Positions 10,159-25,498 of a stretch of 64,000 bases of DNA are shown in pieces. The notes under the pieces are model-generated. The model saw nothing but the letters and a program-made list of their open reading frames with translations. It searched no databases and was not told the DNA's origin. Source of the stretch: Ostrinia nubilalis (lineage: Eukaryota; Arthropoda; Insecta; Lepidoptera; Crambidae). Position 1 is the stretch's first letter. Each line of letters starts with the position of its first letter. The stretch spans positions 9,310,001-9,374,000 of the forward strand of contig NC_087095.1 of the NCBI RefSeq assembly GCF_963855985.1, given 5' to 3'. The position numbers and the translations under genes are program-made.

Positions 10159-12837
10159 CTGGGGTTATATGAGACGATAAACATTTGTTTTGATTGTGGA
10201 TGAAGAGGGACATTAATTTTGTTTGTACAAATATGATAATTCCAAATGGATGACGCGGTATTTTCGATAATAAAAATACGTACCTACTTAATTAAAATTA
10301 ATAAAAACTATAGTATTTTGTACTAACAACTTTCAGGCTATGTTTTTCAAATTCCTACATACGAGTATGATTATACAGGGGTGGTTGTTGGGACTTTAAA
10401 ATATTTAAATATTATGTAAGCATCTGTTTATGTCTCTAGTCCCAAAGAAAGAAAGTCATAGTTACAGTTCATTTGAAGTCAAATTACACATTAAAATCCT
10501 TCTTGTTATGGAATTTGACCAAAAAATAACACTTTATCTTACTTGGACAGAACTCCTCCTTAACGCAACTGTGAGGAGGATTTGAATATTGTCAAAAATG
10601 CCCGGAGGGTCTGGCAAGTCTTTAATCACTTGTTTTTTCAAGTCTCATTTCCGATCAACTGAGAGTTATTCCCGTCTAATTTTCACTTCCAACTTTAGGG
10701 TGTCGGTCGGAGCATTTGGGTCATGGCCTTGTCAATTCTTTTACCCTGTAACTTTTACTGAATTTTTGAAACTGTCCCGGAAATAGAATCCTCTTCTTTC
10801 ATTCATTTTGTCAGTCTTACTCAAGATTTTTCATCTTGAAAACATTTTTGTTGACAAAATATCCCTATGCTTAGGTATAGATACCTAGACATAGTCTGCG
10901 GCTCTGACCCTACAAACACCTACATACGAGGAAGGTACATAAATGTTTCGCAAATAATCAGCACGACTCCCTCTCTCGCTACGACACAGTTTTCTTTTGC
11001 TGAAAGAATTTCCAAAATTGGCTCGAAGTTCCAAATATTGTTACCAAACACACGTGCCGCGTTCCGTAGCGATTCGCTAGTTTGGCGAGTATTTGAAATA
11101 TTCATCGGTACATTACAGCGATTTCGCATCCACGAAGGCTCCATACCGCGAAGTTGATTTTGTAGGTGCACAGATAAATACGTTTAGGTTGGAGCGGGGC
11201 ACTCGGCGTGCGGAGTTGCAGACATTCGCGGTGCTTCGCGACCACGATGCAGTATAGATAGGAAAGCTAAATCAGATTTTGCAGTTGCTTGAGTGGTTCA
11301 TTTGCCTAATTTTTTCATTTTTTAAAAGAAGATTTACTTAATTAAAATAAGCATTAAAATAATATAGCAATAGCCCACTAAATAGGCTAAATGGGGAAAT
11401 AGGATAGTGCGCCTATAGCAAAAAATAATCCAAAGAATTCATCTTATCCTGGAGACATGTCTTCAGTCCTTCATGACTTACGGTTGTTGAACTGAACGCT
11501 TACTCAACTATTCCAAATTTAGTTACGCAAAGGCTATAAAAGTAAAATGCTCGTAGCAGCTCGTAGTTCGTAGCTCGAGAAGCAGAGAACTGTATTTTAT
11601 ACAGTTTTGTGATCTAGCTAAAGAATGTTACAATTTCTGGGTACTAGCATGGACTATTAACCTATGACTTGGAGTTTTTCTTTTGTATTTCCGTTTTAGT
11701 GTTTTTGTCTCGAATATATCCATGGTACTGGCTTATTTCTTTAGGCTGTGCACACATCCCGGCTTTCACAAATAACTCGGCACGGCGACGGCAAGACCGG
11801 CATCTGCTAGGAACCTCGCTGAGCATAACCATCGTAATTCGGATCGCGGACTCGCGTCGTTTGCGCACGAGCGCCACCCTAATGAGTGAAAGCTTTACAG
11901 CTTGAACAATAGCTTTGAACGAGCGTTCTGTACGCGCGAGACGCAAACTTGCAAACTTTAAGTTTAAAAAAAAAGTTTATTGTTTTTTTTTTATTACGAG
12001 GAGAGAAGACTTTTGAAAGCATTGGGGATTAATATGATTATGATGATCAATTAAATGTCTAAATTGAACAGTCACAACAACTATAATTCTCCATTCCGTG
12101 ATCATCGTAAAATTAAGTGAAACAGTTTCCTCCGTGACTTCAAGACAACTGCCGAAGTGCTGAAATTTTTGGTACTTACCTACCTTATTTATTTAGAAAC
12201 TCAACAGCTTGTTTTACATCTGGATTTATTTTTCTACTTATATAAAAAGTATATTTATTTTCCTAACTATGCTTAATGTTGACTTTGATCTTTTCTTCTA
12301 TTTTGTCTTTATGTTTTTCCTTATCTTCGTTGTAGTGTTTGTATCTCACTTTTTAATTGGTCACCAATTTACCCATGACCTTTTCCGTACCTAAATTTTG
12401 ATTAGGTAGGTATATTACAAACAATTTCTCCGAAGTAAAAATTTTGTTTATGAAATCAACTGTTAACTTCTGTACGTAGGATTTTTAATCATAAGTTCGT
12501 ACATTCAAGGAAATTGGTTGGATACTCCTAAAATATGTACACTAACGTGGGATATAAAAAAAAACTGATTTTAAATCAAACTGGACCTTTTGTATTTAGC
12601 CAAATTGAGCAAGCAGAGCAAATACGTGTAATTTAATCGTTCCCTGGCGCCGTCGCAACCGACAAACTACCTCCGAAACTTTTCGCCTGGCCTCGTTCCA
12701 AGTGGATGTCTTCAGGCGAAACGATGGTACACTCCGAGATCGGCATAACTTGCTCTAATAAACGTACATATTGTATAACTTTCACCTCTACTAGTGGATT
12801 GAAAGGCCGGTAGGTTCCTTTAAGGGATAAAATTAGG
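10159..12837. other. non-coding, no gene recognised
   Basis: The open frames at 10867-11171 and 11662-11946 exist on both strands at once and reflect a locally higher GC content rather than protein. GGSGKS in the frame starting at 10589 is not followed by any P-loop family sequence. No transposon ends were recognised. Confidence 0.4.
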
Positions 12838-13020
12838 AGTTACTAGCGGCCCCCCGTGACTTGTTACGCGTGGATCCTGTTTGACCCCCTAAGGAGTTGA
12901 ATTTTGCAAAATCCCGTCTTAGTGAGCACCTACACTCTAAAAGGAACCCCCATGCAAAATTTGATACTCCTAGCACTTGTAGTTTCTGAGATTTCATGAC
13001 GAGTGAGTCAGTCAATCAGT
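12838..13020 (-). repeat. interspersed repeat, family 1, diverged copy
   Basis: Begins TTACTAGCGGCC and continues through ACGCGTGGATCC like the unit at 2928. It ends with the GAGTGAGTCAGTCAATCAGTG word that also appears at 42361-42380. No open frame. Confidence 0.65.
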
Positions 13021-16000
13021 GACCTTTAGATATAGATTGTTACAAGATGAAATCAATTACAGATTTAGGCTTAAAGCCCCTTTTTTGGGTCCCGTAGTTT
13101 AAAGACTACCCACAAGACCCTACTTATTATAATTATGCATTCACTGTCAGTATACTGTAGTCCTTTTAGGATATAGGAGTAATTATTAGATCTGTCTGTA
13201 TGATTTTTATTGAACCAAACATATTATCAAAAGACGTTGGTATGACTACTACATTTGCGAGCTCTACATTATCCTAACCAGCTGGTAGACAATGTAACAG
13301 AAACAAAGATGAATCGTACGAAAAAGAATATACCTTTTTAGGGGTTTAAAAAGAATTTGCATAGTCCATTATATCTAGGGTGGATTTTCAAAAAAAGTTC
13401 TATCCGGTCCGATCATTTTCCTCGCTAGATCAATCCATTTCGCTAGAAAAACACAGTGCCAGTCCAAGGTTCACGCGCAAATGAATTCGCTCTTTGACGA
13501 TGAAATACAAATATTACGACTCTTATTTCAGTTCTATTTAGTACCCACCTCGCGGCCTCGGTCCTAAAGAACTCAAACATATACGGCAAACACAATAAAA
13601 CCGTGTAATTACGCAAGATAAATTTATATAAAAGAATATTATGTATCTGTAAAATTTTATGACTACAGCAACATCAACTTATCAAGTGTAGAAGCATTTT
13701 TTATTGCTACTACCTAAGTATAAACACATTATCTATGAGTGCCACTTATCGTTTATGGCAGTTGATAAATAGTAAATCCAAAACACATGACAATTTAAAA
13801 ATAAACAAACATCTTCCTTGTGTTTGCGTAAGTATCTACCTACCTAGTTTTGTTTTAACTGACCATTAAAATTTTTACAAGGCCCATATGACGCTTTAAA
13901 AGTAACCTTACTTCAGATTAAAAGAAAAGATTAACAAATGAAAATAATTGATTGATCACGAAGTATGGATTTTCTGTCATTAAATTATTAATTCGTGATG
14001 AATGTGCCTCAATACAAAGAATGGAGACTACTTCACTCTTTGTTGAACAAACACCAAGGTAAAACTAGGCAGTGATAGCTTGGAGTCAATGATCCTATAT
14101 CAGCAAGATAATTAACTATTTATCATTAAATATGTATATTTTGAATGCTATACTATCATTGTCTTTAGTTAAATGATAAAGGATTAGTAAATAGGTACTA
14201 TACAAAGATATACAACTCGGTTCCACTTTGATACCTACTTACATACTAATCAGTCATGTGCTTATCGAATAATATCAGTTGTCAAGTCTCATCTCCATCG
14301 TTTTATGAAACAAACAATAAAATTGCATTGTAATGCATAATATGTTATCAGAACAATATTAGATTAGGTAGAAGTTGTATGCAATTCCTAAAATTCCAAG
14401 AAATATAAAAATTCATCTCATCTCATCACTAGAAAGAATTTATTCCAGACAACCCCGACGGATTATTCTAAAAGTAAAAGTATAATTGGCCTCAATATAC
14501 CTTGTCTTGGGTAATCGTAACTGAATACCATCACTAAATCGCGGGATTTTCATACCACAATCGAACCTGAAATAACCTGAAATAATTTGACATTTCAGAA
14601 GGTTCATCTCCCTCGTTCATTTGCACAAATCAAAGTTTCTATCTCCAATAAAGTATCCTAATCCAGCAATTCGATCTAAACAAATCAAACATAATCGCGT
14701 TCCCCATTTAAATTTCTTATGAGCCGTCATATGTATCCGTGTGCCATTTCCCCGGATCCCGCGGGAAGGCCGGGCGTGCTGGCAGATACGTGATTTCCAC
14801 CCCTCCAGACCTTCACCCGCATCTCATCTCCCCGCTGTATCTTCGTTATTTAAATGCTCCTAAAACATGTAGGTTAGGTGAAACTAATTTGCATACGAGC
14901 TTGTTTCAACCTTTTAAAACATGGAATGCTGCGAAAGTAATAAATCCTTTAATGTGAGATCTGTGCTCTCTGCCAGGTTAGTCCATCTACAAACACAACT
15001 GCTGGACATTAATTTAATGATACACAACACATAGAATCATATCGTCAGCTCGCAATCACCCTCCAACGTCCTTTTCGCGTGCAAAGACGGACTACGTTTT
15101 AAAACAATGGAAAATAACAAAACCATCCCACTTGTTGTCCACTTCCATTTCATTCTATTAATATCTGCAATCGACACCATTGAGCTTTAATCTATTATTT
15201 TCGAAATAATTTCAGTATCTTCTACGTAAGAAACAAACATCGAAGTTCAGAAACTCATTAGTGAGACCGCTAAGTAACAATGCAAAGTTTCAGTTACTAT
15301 TGACGTTTTGTCGATGGCTGTTCAGCTGAAATATCTAGCAGTCATGCTTTTCATTGTTCATCCATTTATAACAAGCTTTGCTTTTAGTTGCTTATTGCTC
15401 CGATTTGGTGTTTTCAGCAACTGTAGGTATAGCAGTCTAATTGAAGATCGCAATATTCTACAAACAATTAACAATTTCAGGATAGATTCAAGTTTTTTAC
15501 GTATACAATGATTTTTTGCAAACTACGAGTAACAATATCTTTCATTCATCATGTTTGAATTTGCTACCACATTTACAAAGGACAAAGAACATCCAAATAT
15601 AGATGGAATTATTTTTAATATCGGATCCAGTCACAAAATTCCCACAACACCCTCCCACCTACAATTTTCTCCTATTATGTATTGTATTTCAAAATATTTC
15701 AGTGTGATTTTTTGTATTTCAATGAGAAATTCAGTTATAAAAGGAGTAGGTATTTTGTCACGGCGGTTTTTGGAATAGTTGTCCCTTATTTAGATGTTTT
15801 TGTTGAAAGAGTTTCCAAGATAACGCGCGTTTCTAATCAACATTTGAACCTTTACGTCGTTTTGTTAGAGTTATTTTGATAATTATAACCAAATAGGTAG
15901 TGTCTACTTGATCAACTTGCTCTATTTTACTGTATATTAAATCTAATTTCATTGTTATTGAAAATGTTAGCTTGTAGAGTCGTATCTTGGACTAAATTTT

Positions 16001-16639
16001 CATTTTTAGTTAGGTACTACGTACTAAGTTGAATGCCGCTGAAGCTCGTTGCTTGTACCAATACATTCTCCCAGCGGACTAGCTCCATCTTCGGGCGGAT
16101 GATTGTGTAGCAATTAGCCTGTGGCCGTAAGTACCCATCTACTCTGACACTTCCGGCTTAGCGCTCTCAGGAGGGTAGACCAAAGGATACTACGAAATAC
16201 TAAGCCTGGCGACTATTGGAACTGTCAAACTTTTTGCAGACATTATAGTTGAGGAATATCTAAATGTCACGTGAACTTTTGCTTCTGTGAATTTCTAGTT
16301 TCTATTCTGATTCTTAAGTTTCTAAAACTACAGCTTAATTACTTAATTAATTTTTAATAAGTTCATATCTGACGTGTTGTTAAGGCTGTGAACGAACGTG
16401 TTGACGGACAACGTGTTACTTTTCACCAAATTATTGTCATTTGTTAACTTTGATATTAACCTTTACCTTTACTTGCTTTATCTCTGAAACATCTAGATTA
16501 GCATCCTCTAGAGACTACCAACGAAACTGTACCTACAATGCTGATGAATATTGTATGATATACCTTTTCCTATATGAGATAGGTAACTTTTTCTGTGATT
16601 GTTCAGAATAAAATAGTAAAAGATGAGATACATCTATAC
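13021..16639. other. non-coding, no gene recognised
   Basis: AT-rich with GC-richer patches (14740-14800, 16040-16190). None has splice-bounded coding potential or a known motif. Confidence 0.4.
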
Positions 16640-17134
16640 TTATAATAAATCTGTAGAGAGGTCAATTCTGTACATGAAATATATTTTCAAAATAACTATC
16701 AGGGGGTGATTGGTGATCGATACTGATGCCAAAAATGCAATCAGTAAAATTTTTGTCTGTCTGTCTGTCTGTCCGTCTGTATGTTCCTTATAGAAACAAA
16801 AACTACTCGACGGATTTTAACGAAACTTGGTACAATTATTCTTCATACTCCTGGGCAGGTTATAGTATACTTAGGAATTTCCACGGGAACAGGAATTAGA
16901 GGGAAAATCCTTTTGTATAAAAAATCTAAACCGCTTAAGTTAGACGCTTGAAATTTGGCATGTAGGTACCTTAGTAAACTTAAAGCTTAGTTACAACAGG
17001 ATATTGCAAAATTCCCACGGGAACGGGAGTTAGCGGGAAAAAACATTTGTTTGAAAAAATCTAAACCGCGTAAGATAGGTGAAGGGGGTAAAACGGGATC
17101 CACGCGTACGAAGTCGCGGGCGGCCGCTAGTTTA
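16640..17134 (+). repeat. interspersed repeat, family 1, longest copy with (GTCT)n
   Basis: Runs from about ACTTATAATAAATCTGTAGA to GCGGCCGCTAGT. A (GTCT)n tract lies at 16756-16782, followed by GACGGATTTTAACGAAACTT and two degenerate internal repeats of the CACGGGAACxGGAxTTAG block (near 16881 and 17020). The terminus is the reverse complement of the units at 2928 and 12838. No transposase or reverse transcriptase is encoded. Confidence 0.75.
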
Positions 17135-20100
17135 TCAATATTTGAATACAAATGTCTGAATCAAATATTCCACCAGTCTTATTGAAATCATGTTCACGAT
17201 AAATTCATTCATTTTCTACGACAATTTTAATAGAATAAGATGTTTATCCAATAAGGACCCTTATGACGGATTTCGTAGAAAGTCGACGTATAAGCAATCA
17301 ATTACAATATTAATCATAATTCATATTATGGATATAAGAGCTACATGGATTCTGTCCTATCACTCATAAAATTATGGAACAATAATAGCAGACTAAGTTT
17401 ATCAGGAAACAATAAGTTTATTCCACATTATTTAAGTATAGTGGTGTAACAAACAAAATCAATGCGAAACTTGTGAACAAATACCAAGCTCCGCTAATTA
17501 GTTCTTTGTAATTAATTGTGCAGCATTGTCTTCTGCAAGTAGGGTCTTTGTTCTTCCTATTCAAAACTTACCTACGTAGGTACCTACCTATCTAAATAAA
17601 CGGAAAGAATAAAAGTTAGTAGAAATAAATGGTGAATGTTTAATACACGGTTTAAGTCTCATTAGGGTAAAACATAACCTAGCCATAAATGAAATTAAAT
17701 ATTACCTTTGTCATAAAATTACTCATCCACTAAATTAATCGAAATAATATACAGACAGTACATTTTAGGATGCAAAATAAATGAACTAATTGAATTGTAA
17801 AACCAATTTAAACATCCATTTCCAGAAACGCCGAATTCAATTATGCTAAGCGTGCCAATATTTACGTATAATTAACTTCTTCACCACCGTTTTTCCAGTT
17901 TATTGTTCTAATTGAAACAAATGACCACCAAAGGAATATTGTACAATTACGGAAATGAAAAAATAATACATTCCTTTTATGCTTCATTATCCGTTCTCTT
18001 ACTTTGTCTTCGTTGCGCAATGCTGTGCATTTTTCTCATAAAAAAATCTACTTTAACGCTTAGTTTGCTGTTGATATGGCGAGCTCTATCCATTTAAATT
18101 CTCGTACTTATTTACTTTAAAACTAGGACACAGGAGTACTAAAAGCTAGGACCCCAAACGGTTTTGGTTTAGGTTTTATTTAACTTGCAACATCGGAATC
18201 AGCAAACAAAACAGCGGAAGGTGTAACGTTAACGATTATTTGCTCATGGGCCGTGGAACTTCCACGGTGACGTCAAACAGCTTTTGCTAACTCCGTATGT
18301 GAACCCGCGGCGCTGCGGCTGCCACCAGAAAGTTTGGCACCAAGCCATCCTGGGACACTTCAAATTAACTATCGGTGGACACTCACCTCCTGTGTGGATG
18401 AAGCTTGTATCATTTGCGTTTCAATTTGTAAGATTAGCTTTAACGATTTGGAGTTCATCATTAGTGAAAAAGTTTAGATAATTGGTATGATTGTTAGAGC
18501 AATCAAAATAAAATGATGTCCTTACTAAGCGGTCTGCTTACAAAGTAGTACAGTCAACAAAACATCAGACTTTTTCATTGCAAAATCGCATTTATTACAA
18601 CTACATAAGATGTACCTGTAATCTACATATGTACCTGTAAAGTCGACTCTACCGACCTAAAACCTCAAAGGGCCGCTCTTGATAACATTTTAATAATGCA
18701 GTCAGCGAGTGACAGTTTGATGTCGTTATTTACCCCTTTTCTTTATTAATACACGCATCACAGTTACATGATGGCATACGAGTACTCGTATTCTGAAATA
18801 ACGCTGAAAACTTGATTCAAACTCAAGCATCCGAATAATTTCAATCGGTTAACTTTCAATACTTATTAAAGAAATATGTACTCTATTGATTCTGTTTAAA
18901 AACACCTACTTAAGGTTTGTTATTAGTAACTAAACCAATCTTAGCGTAACTTACCTGTTCACCGTAACTCACAGCACTATAATTTTAATAAAAAATATCC
19001 GAAAATAGTTTCAAATTACCATAAAACGCTTGGTTAGTTAGGTTTAAACGTAAATCAAATGGAAACAGAGTGTTAGCCGAAACTTATTTTGGGTACAACC
19101 TAGCCGAGGCTCATCAAATGGGCTGCTTGATAACATTTTAATAATGGATGCGTCAAGCGAGAGCCGCCGTGTACTTACTGCTGCATTTATTCATGCGACT
19201 GGTCCGGCCTTCGGACTTTGTGTTCGTTCTCACAAACAACTGAAAACCACTCAATTTACACTGACATTGTGTACGAAAAACCATTGAATACCAATTATAC
19301 TGAATATTCAGCATTGCCTGTACTTAAAAATACTCTGAAAATTCAAATAAAAATGAAGAAAATGTTACCACTAGTGAATTTAAATGAAGGAAATGTCCAG
19401 ACGCCTTAACAGATATAGTGACATCCAGGCGGGCAGGTTAAGCGGAAGCGGAAGTTATCCCGGCACCGCGCTGCTTCCGGCCCGGACGCTTGCATCCGGG
19501 TCGCGTTACTCAAACGAGTATCCCTGATGCAAACTGTCTCTAACCACTGACGTTAATAAATTATATTATAACCTATTTACTCATCTAAATAAGTTCTATA
19601 TATTTTGAAATATATTATGAAACATCTAATATATTCGAAACCATCCATCCACTCCAGTCTCGAGAGGCATACGTTCAAAGTGAAATCTCCCTAATAAATT
19701 TAATAAACGTTAATAATGAAAGCCACCAAATATCTAACTAAACCAGACATATCAACGTTTGTTAATAAAGCAGGTGAAAGTAGCCTTTAATGTAAGATAC
19801 AAAAAGCATGCATGTTCCTATTAAAGTTTGTAGTTATTTGCATTTCAGATGTTTACGAAAAATTGTATTCACCCAAGCTACTTCTTCTTTTTGTACGAAA
19901 ATGAGTAAAATTTTAAACGAAAATTAAGTTTCAAAAAAAATAAAGTAAATTCTGTAACGTAAAAGAATAGTTTCAGAATTGGAGACTTTAATTTTAAAAT
20001 TTTCAGGTGTTGTACGAAAAAGTTTCGTGCACGAAACGCTGAAATCACTGAACAATTTAAGCGTTCGGGGCAAGGAATTCTTTGCGCGCTCAACTTTTAC

Positions 20101-23100
20101 TAGATTATGCATACTTTTGAATTTCAAATAAAGTTTCATAGCGAGTATGTGGGGAGGAAATAAGTGGCTACAAATATTATTGCTCATTCAATACCAACTT
20201 TATACAGCTAGTTACCTTTAATCCAGATACAATTTCTTTGAGGATGTAGCACTGAAACTTTGCTGTTAGACTTTTAAAACAATATACACATGTAAGTCCT
20301 GTAACCTATGGTTTCCTAAAATACTGTTGAAATATATTTTCAATATACATTTTACTGCTATTTGGCAACGCTATAATAATAATGAACCACCTAGTCATAG
20401 CGCAAAGAAGAAAAAGAAATTACAACCAAATTACTTATTACTTTTTGTTATTCTGTGAAACTCATTACGATTGTTCCGCGTACAACAGTCATCAAAGTCC
20501 GATTGCAGATTAGCTAAATTGAGAAAAAAACTTTATTTATAGCTGTTCAAAACGAATTTTAGATGTAGGAATAAAAGTCATTTTGCAGAATAAGAGCTGT
20601 AAAGGAAAACAAAGGTACAAAATTTAAAACATCACAGCACCAATTTTGATTTGGTAGAGACATAGATGGAACTTAGAAAAAGGAAGGCTATCTTTGGTCG
20701 CAAGTAATAGGGGTTCAAATATCGATATAGAATTCACATTTTCTCATCTGAGTGTTCAAGCACTTCACGCTTGATTAATGATTTAGATCGTTCCGAGCGC
20801 TATGTTTTCTGTGACACATTGAATACCATGGAGGCCAAGCTATTCACAGATAAAATAGAAGTTACTGCTATGATACCGACATTTTAATTCCACTTTTTTC
20901 AACTGGAGGAACGACTCCTAACATGAAACCCTCGAGACTTGTTTTGCCAATCTAAATCCAGGCGGTAGTGCGGTCGTTACCGTTAACACAATATTGCCAC
21001 TCCGGCCGCGCCGCCTGTTATCTTGCACTTCAGCTGGATATTTTCATTAACTTGCTTGCTTCCATGAGCTTGCCTTACGGAGATGTTATTACCGCTGCCT
21101 CATCACTGTAACACTCAAACGACGATACATTCTGCATAAATGTACTTATGCAAAACGCAAAACCACATTTCCACTACGCTCGCAGCATTTCAGGCCGTGT
21201 TGATAACTCTTTGCTAACTCTATACAATGTTATTACAATATTGTAAGTACAGGTTTTCAGTTTGAAATGAATGAAACAAACAATTTTAATAGGATTTCGT
21301 GGAAACTTCCAAAAATTTATACCTGGAATATTTTTTCATCCAAACCCTACTGTCAACGATGTAAAAGGAACAAACTGAATAGTTTGTACAATATCTATTG
21401 TGCATACGTAGAAAAACAATACTGAGGACTATGTAGGAGGTATATTGAAAACTCTTTTTATTCAAAAATAAAATTTTAACCTGTTCTATTCGTGGATTTC
21501 AATAAAACGATCACTTTTTTAAAAGTAGCCGGTTCTTTTGTAATCCAGCCGATTACAAATAAACAATCCCTAAAAACAGGTAATGCCAATTTTACTCGAC
21601 TGAAAATTACAAATATTAGTAGATATTATCATACATTGTACTATAATTACATTTGAAGCCAGATGTGCCTTGTTATTCTTTCACACTTTCTGGCTCTCTC
21701 ATGATGCGTCTACACCTGAGTATGATTGATCGCACTTTTATTATTTCATATGACTGATGTACTTAATCTCTCAAAGGAGCGTAATGGCGGCAGCAATTCA
21801 GTTAAGGTAACCGTAGACGAACACATGAAATCTTCATTAAGAATCCAAGAAGTTTTAAGTCTTCAACAATTAACGAACTAGTTGTAAAATCTTACTAACA
21901 GGCACTCCAGATGTGCAACGCTCGTTAGACTTACGCCTTAGCACTCTCATCATCCACAAACTACATGATTGATCACACTTCTGTTATTTGACGTCCACAG
22001 ATGAAATTCCGGGTTTCACAAAAATGTGTTTTCCACAAAATAAAACCGAATATTCCGTCCAATGCTGTGCAAGCCCTTTTTACTCAAAAGCTCTATAAAA
22101 ATGGACGTTTGTTACGAATAGTATTAGCCATGTGCTTAAAAGCTTTTATAGAATTCACACTTTTTTGACAATATATTTTGAAGTATGGCCACAGGCTCGA
22201 TTTTAAAATAGTTATTTTCAGCAGATAAAGCAAAAATTATGCCAACTAAATATTACTTCTACCTACAGATTACTAAACTATTTAGATACAGAGTATGATG
22301 TAAATAAGCCAGCTGAATTCAGCTACATGGTTCGGTCCATGAATTTCACGACAAAACAGTCTTAACGAGAAGTCAATGTTGCCAAGACATAAATGCAAAT
22401 TTCGTGTTGCAACCTTCGGGCAGGCAGACCAACTTCGGCCACTCGCTCTAGTGACGTTGAGTAGTTTGATTGAATTCACTGATTGAACTTGTCCACAGTT
22501 AAAGTGTATTCGCCACAAGCTGTTTCGTGAGTTCCGTTTCATTTGCTTTGATGGTAAGTTTGCGACGAAGTTGGAGGTAAAAGAAATAATTATTAAGATA
22601 AATATTTGATATTGATAAAACTTTGGATATTTTTCAAACTTAGATTTTTTGTAATGTAAATATTTCAAACTCCTATCTCAGTAGTAAGAAAAAAAGAAGA
22701 CCTTTTCAAAATATTTTAGGCGATACGTTTATTTATGAAATTAACTTGAAAATCTGATCATTCTAAGTCTAGCCTTAATATTATATTAATTTAAATTAAC
22801 CACCTTAATTCTTAGGTAAAAGATTAGATCACCTTTAACCATTTAAGTCCGCTTAAATCGTATTAACAACATGACTCAAATTGTATCAAAGGTAGTAAAC
22901 TCCAATTTCCTCTTATCTAATAGAAATCTATTTGAAAGGCTTTTACTTATAGTAATCAGCAATAAATGAATCCCATTTGTAGAAACCAGGCTGGCCGTTC
23001 AAGCTACAAAGTGGAACTAATGAACGGCAATTTATTTAGGGCAAAACATTACCGTCTTATTTCTTTACAAGTTAGGCACCTATAAACATACCACGAAATA

Positions 23101-23163
23101 CCTACCTACATATTTAGTTATACCCTATTTATTACTGAACATTTATTTGCTAACTTAGGTTGG
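17135..23163. other. non-coding, no gene recognised
   Basis: AT-rich. A word CTTGATAACATTTTAATAAT occurs twice (18678 and 19118), each time after GGGC(C/T)GCT. GC-richer islands at 19430-19500 and 20950-21020 carry no recognisable exon. No transposon termini were identified. Confidence 0.4.
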
Positions 23164-23239
23164 GTTGCACCATCTTACTTTAACTTAATACTAAAAACAC
23201 CAGTTATAGTAATAGTTACGGTTAAAGTTAGATGGTGCA
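23164..23239. repeat. short TIR element, ACCATCTTACTTTAAC family, copy 2
   Basis: GTTGCACCATCTTACTTTAA at the left end and GTTAAAGTTAGATGGTGCAC at the right end. The central part is only about 36 bp, so this is the shortest of the three copies. Confidence 0.7.
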
Positions 23240-25498
23240 CCTCAGCCTTAATGTTAGGTGCTTAAAAAGTTGTGCCAGACCTGTAATTTGTAGAGTCATA
23301 ATTTTGGGTTTATACAAACATTGTGTTTTTCATCAACAAATATTTTTCATGAAAAAATCTAGGCTTAATATTGAATTTGTTCCAGATCAACAGGCATTGT
23401 CGACTACTTCCAGACATGATTTATCTACAACCATGAATGGACTCTGAAAACCGTTTACATCACCATAAAACATGAAGCGGGTAATCAATTGTTCGCGGGA
23501 TGTATTCAAAATATTTATGGGAGGCATATTTCATGCAGATACCGCACGCGCACACAGCGTCACCCAAATGTTTACAGGGCATAAATAAATTGGCCTGAAG
23601 AGTTGTCTTTATTATGGGAATGTTCCGGGCAAACCATAATGCGGTTATCAGTAATTAACTTTCTCGATTATTTTATTACATACGACATTTAAGGACTCGT
23701 AAAATATTAATTAAATATGACTCTACACTCAAGTTCTACTTAGTCAAATAGATTAAAATAGTTTATATTTAATGACGAATTAATGTAACTTGTAATTAAT
23801 GGAAATTATAGAAGTGGGTACCTACTCGTAAATGAGTGATAACCGAATAATCTAATAAGGTAGAGGTTAATTAATGTTGAAACCTTTTGAACTACTACGA
23901 GTAAGTATATTTTCAGTTGTAACACTTGAAAGGTTCGTGATACGAGTTATTTTATAAGATTGAAACATAAGTATTATGTTAGTATTATTATAATTTAGTA
24001 TTATCGTCATACATTTGATGGAGTAGTCGCGATTTGTCCCGACAGAATGTCAGTATTTATCAGTTGTTTTTACGCTACGCTTTACAAATAGGGAATACGA
24101 GATGAATAAAATATTAAATTCCATTACTATTAATACATAAGCTTTACGTAAACACTGGTTTCTTAATTTATCATAAATATTTATTTACACGCTTCTAGAG
24201 TCAAGAAAACTATTATTTACCCACAGTATTACTATCCGGTAAGGCCGGTGTAACAACAGGCATTTAAAGCATTTTGCAATCTTAGTCCAGTCGTCAGTCC
24301 ATCGAGGTCGATTGAGCCACGTGAGCGGTTTTCTTTCCCATGGAAATGATCAATGTCACGGTAAAAAGCATATCAAACACGCAAAGGTGACATTAAGGGC
24401 TCACAGACATGAAAACAAAATATGTATCCATCTCATATGGCAAAAACTAACTTGACATATTGCAAAAATATGTTGATTATGAACGGCAGCTTGACAATAT
24501 AAACTCCAACTAAAAAAAGTGAGAGACTAGAGGGTCGTTTAAGAAAACTTATAATAGCGGGCCGAGTGAAGGCAATCACTCCATGGCGGGAACAATTTTC
24601 CTTTGTCACGGTTGGCAGTCACAGACTACTTAGGCCTAGTCAAAAAGAGCGCGTAGCAATAGAGTCAGAAGGGATTAACTCTCTCGCAATTACTTAAGGC
24701 CTTTAAAAAGCGGGAGGTACGTCAAACTAGAAACATTTCAATCTAAGCTGAGATCCCGTCAAGTGGCAAGACATAAAATAGGTACATTTATGGTGGATTT
24801 ACTGAGTAAGCTGGAGTACTTATAGGCCGGCAGATTTGAAGCCAAATCATTTTTAGATAAACATTATAAATATCTTCTTAACCAAGCCGTTGAATTTTTT
24901 GAACAAATAACTATTAATTGACAATTCGATGTTGGTACAATCAGGACAGTCAATTAATCATAAAGTTAATATTTTTGAACTACAGTATCAAATTGTAGAA
25001 TCAAATTGTTGTCAATAGGTGCCGGCATTTGAGTAGCTGGCAGGAAAATTATTTTATTAGGAAGTAAAAAATGGCGAAATCGGCGTCTATTCCGGTATGT
25101 GGTCTGTCGACAGCGAACAGAGACGTGATTTCGCGCTCCGTTTGACACGCGTGTCTGTGGAAATATGTACTTATGTGCCTTGACATGGTGATCTTTAGTC
25201 AGAATTATTACAATTTTATAGTAACCACAAATTGTTAATCTGAAAATGAGATATTTAGGGCTTAGTGCATGCGTGTAGGCAGACAATGGAAAATCAATTG
25301 TCTGGAGTCGGCGACTGCTCGCGTGGTCGCCTAGATATGATTACACAAATGGTTTATCTAAAGCTATTATCTAATCGATGTTCATAGAACGAAAATAGTC
25401 TATACAATTTCTGAATCGACTTTGACAGGTAATTTATTTATAAGGCACAATAAAATAGATAAAACCTACATTATGGTATCAAAATATAACAGTTACCT
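23240..25498. other. non-coding, no gene recognised
   Basis: AT-rich; nothing convincing on either strand. The minus-strand open frame at 24966-25286 has no domain and no splice context. Confidence 0.4.

Noticed and set aside
10589..10786. Open frame with GGSGKS, like a P-loop
   Set aside because: No Walker B or NTPase context, no splice signals; a chance hexapeptide.
10867..11171. Overlapping open frames on both strands
   Set aside because: Neither has splice-bounded structure or similarity; local GC rise explains the lack of stops.
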